64,000 bases of DNA from positions 62,001 to 126,000 of the forward strand of contig NZ_LLEI02000075.1 in NCBI RefSeq assembly GCF_001399455.2. Reading direction: 5' to 3'. This stretch comes from Vibrio bivalvicida. GTDB taxonomy: Bacteria; Pseudomonadota; Gammaproteobacteria; Enterobacterales; Vibrionaceae. Of the stretch, positions 63,343-64,000 are shown piece by piece. The position numbers and the translations under genes were made by a program. Each line of letters begins with the position of its first letter. Position 1 is the first letter of the stretch. The notes under the pieces are model-generated. The model saw only the letters and a program-made list of their open reading frames with translations. It had not been told where the DNA came from and searched no databases.

Positions 63343-64000
63343 TTAGAGAGTTAACGACAAAATCTTCGATTTTCTTTGATAGTTGTATAAGTTTTGTTTC
63401 TGCGAAGGTAAGAAGTCGACGTTCATCTCATGAAAACCTTGTTCCCTAAACCAGTGCAGGCTGTGGGTAGTCAAAACAAAAATATGTTCAATGCCCTGTG
63501 CCTTAGATTGCAGGCGCATATGATTAAGCAACAGTAATCCTCTGTCACCATCTCGGTATTCGGGGTGAATTGCCACACAAGCCATCTCTGCCATTTTCTC
63601 TTCTGGGTATGGGTAAAGAGCTGCGCAGCCAATTATCAGTCCATCTTTCTCAATGATGGTGAACTGATGTAGCTCTTGCTCTAGTTGTTCGCGCGAGCGT
63701 CTGACCAGAACTCCTTGCTCCTCTAGCGGTTGAATTAAATCTAGAATACCGCCGATATCATCAATGTTGGCAACGCGAACCTGCTCCGCACTTGCTTTCA
63801 CCACTTGAGTTCCTATACCATCAAGTGAAAACAGCTCTTGAATTAGAGCGCCATCCACCTTGTAACTGACTAGATGGCTACGGGGAACACCAGCTCGACA
63901 TGCTGCTGTCGCGGCACGTAAAAACCTTAGAGTGCCAGAGGAATTATCAACGCCTTCTACGCGGTCGGTTTCTAGTCGAGATAAGATTCTTTCTGCATCT
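63343..64000 (-). CDS. argA: N-acetylglutamate synthase, C-terminal part (5' end cut by window)
   Basis: First step of arginine synthesis: acetylates glutamate with acetyl-CoA. The frame runs from the stop at 63343 through the right edge, 218 residues visible of an expected 440 or so. It holds the end of the amino-acid-kinase-like domain (RAATAACRAGVPRSHLVSYK, DGALIQELFSLDGIGT) and the GNAT acetyltransferase domain with MACVAIHPEYRDGDRGLLLL. A GTG at 63858 that begins a shorter frame is internal. argA next to recD is also the E. coli order. Confidence 0.95.
   Translation of the reverse strand, partial: DAERILSRLETDRVEGVDNSSGTLRFLRAATAACRAGVPRSHLVSYKVDGALIQELFSLDGIGTQVVKASAEQVRVANIDDIGGILDLIQPLEEQGVLVRRSREQLEQELHQFTIIEKDGLIIGCAALYPYPEEKMAEMACVAIHPEYRDGDRGLLLLNHMRLQSKAQGIEHIFVLTTHSLHWFREQGFHEMNVDFLPSQKQNLYNYQRKSKILSLTL

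Noticed and set aside
63343..63858. Stand-alone GNAT acetyltransferase
   Set aside because: The frame continues without a stop to the window edge with ArgA-like sequence, so this is the end of argA.
1..64000. Prophage, insertion sequence, integron or defence island
   Set aside because: No transposase, integrase, phage structural, restriction or toxin-antitoxin gene could be seen; all large gaps are regulatory.

Overview
The window reads as ordinary chromosomal DNA of a Vibrio-type gammaproteobacterium. Gene content, protein similarity recalled from memory, and gene order (queA-tgt-yajC-secD-secF, phoB-phoR, recC-recB-recD-argA, oxyR beside a 2-Cys peroxiredoxin) all fit the large chromosome of a Vibrio. 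Coding density is high and base use is even. I see no prophage, insertion sequence, CRISPR array, rRNA or tRNA gene. The window cuts glpD (3' end missing, left edge) and argA (5' end missing, right edge).

Left part (1-20.7 kb): a glycerol-3-phosphate regulon (glpF-glpK, glpR and glpD on the minus strand, glpT divergent) whose promoters share ATGCTCGTT-like elements; dapD; a peroxiredoxin divergent from oxyR; the glyoxylate shunt operon aceB-aceA behind a 660-bp leader rich in palindromes, including a HexR-type box; a sucrose PTS operon (scrB-scrA-scrK) divergent from its LacI-type repressor; and a CBS-domain protein.

Middle (19.7-31.4 kb): queA and tgt (queuosine), separated by a terminal-inverted-repeat element and a hairpin-rich tgt leader; yajC-secD-secF; a secreted protein of unknown function; an orphan periplasmic sugar-binding-type protein; a DUF1904 protein with mepA; a YfhL-type ferredoxin with the U32 protein TrhP; and rdgC.

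Phosphate/polyphosphate island (31.4-44.7 kb): phoB-phoR-pstS-like, the ppk-ppx pair divergent from pstC-pstA-pstB-phoU, and a PPK2 kinase convergent with phoU. Pho-box-like sequences precede phoB, pstC and ppk, so phosphate sensing, uptake and polyphosphate turnover appear to form one regulon.

Right part (44.7-64 kb): cutC; yebG with a textbook LexA box; a TetR regulator with a 12-bp palindromic operator in front of an RND efflux pair; a LysR regulator divergent from a TDT-family exporter; recC (TTG start), recB, recD; a small unknown ORF; and the argA end.

I did not find a clearly new biological system. The most useful leads are two 48-bp copies of a dispersed repeat, one of which encodes the end of Ppk; the multi-palindrome aceB leader; the structured recC-recB gap; the tgt leader; and the orphan binding-protein pair after secF.
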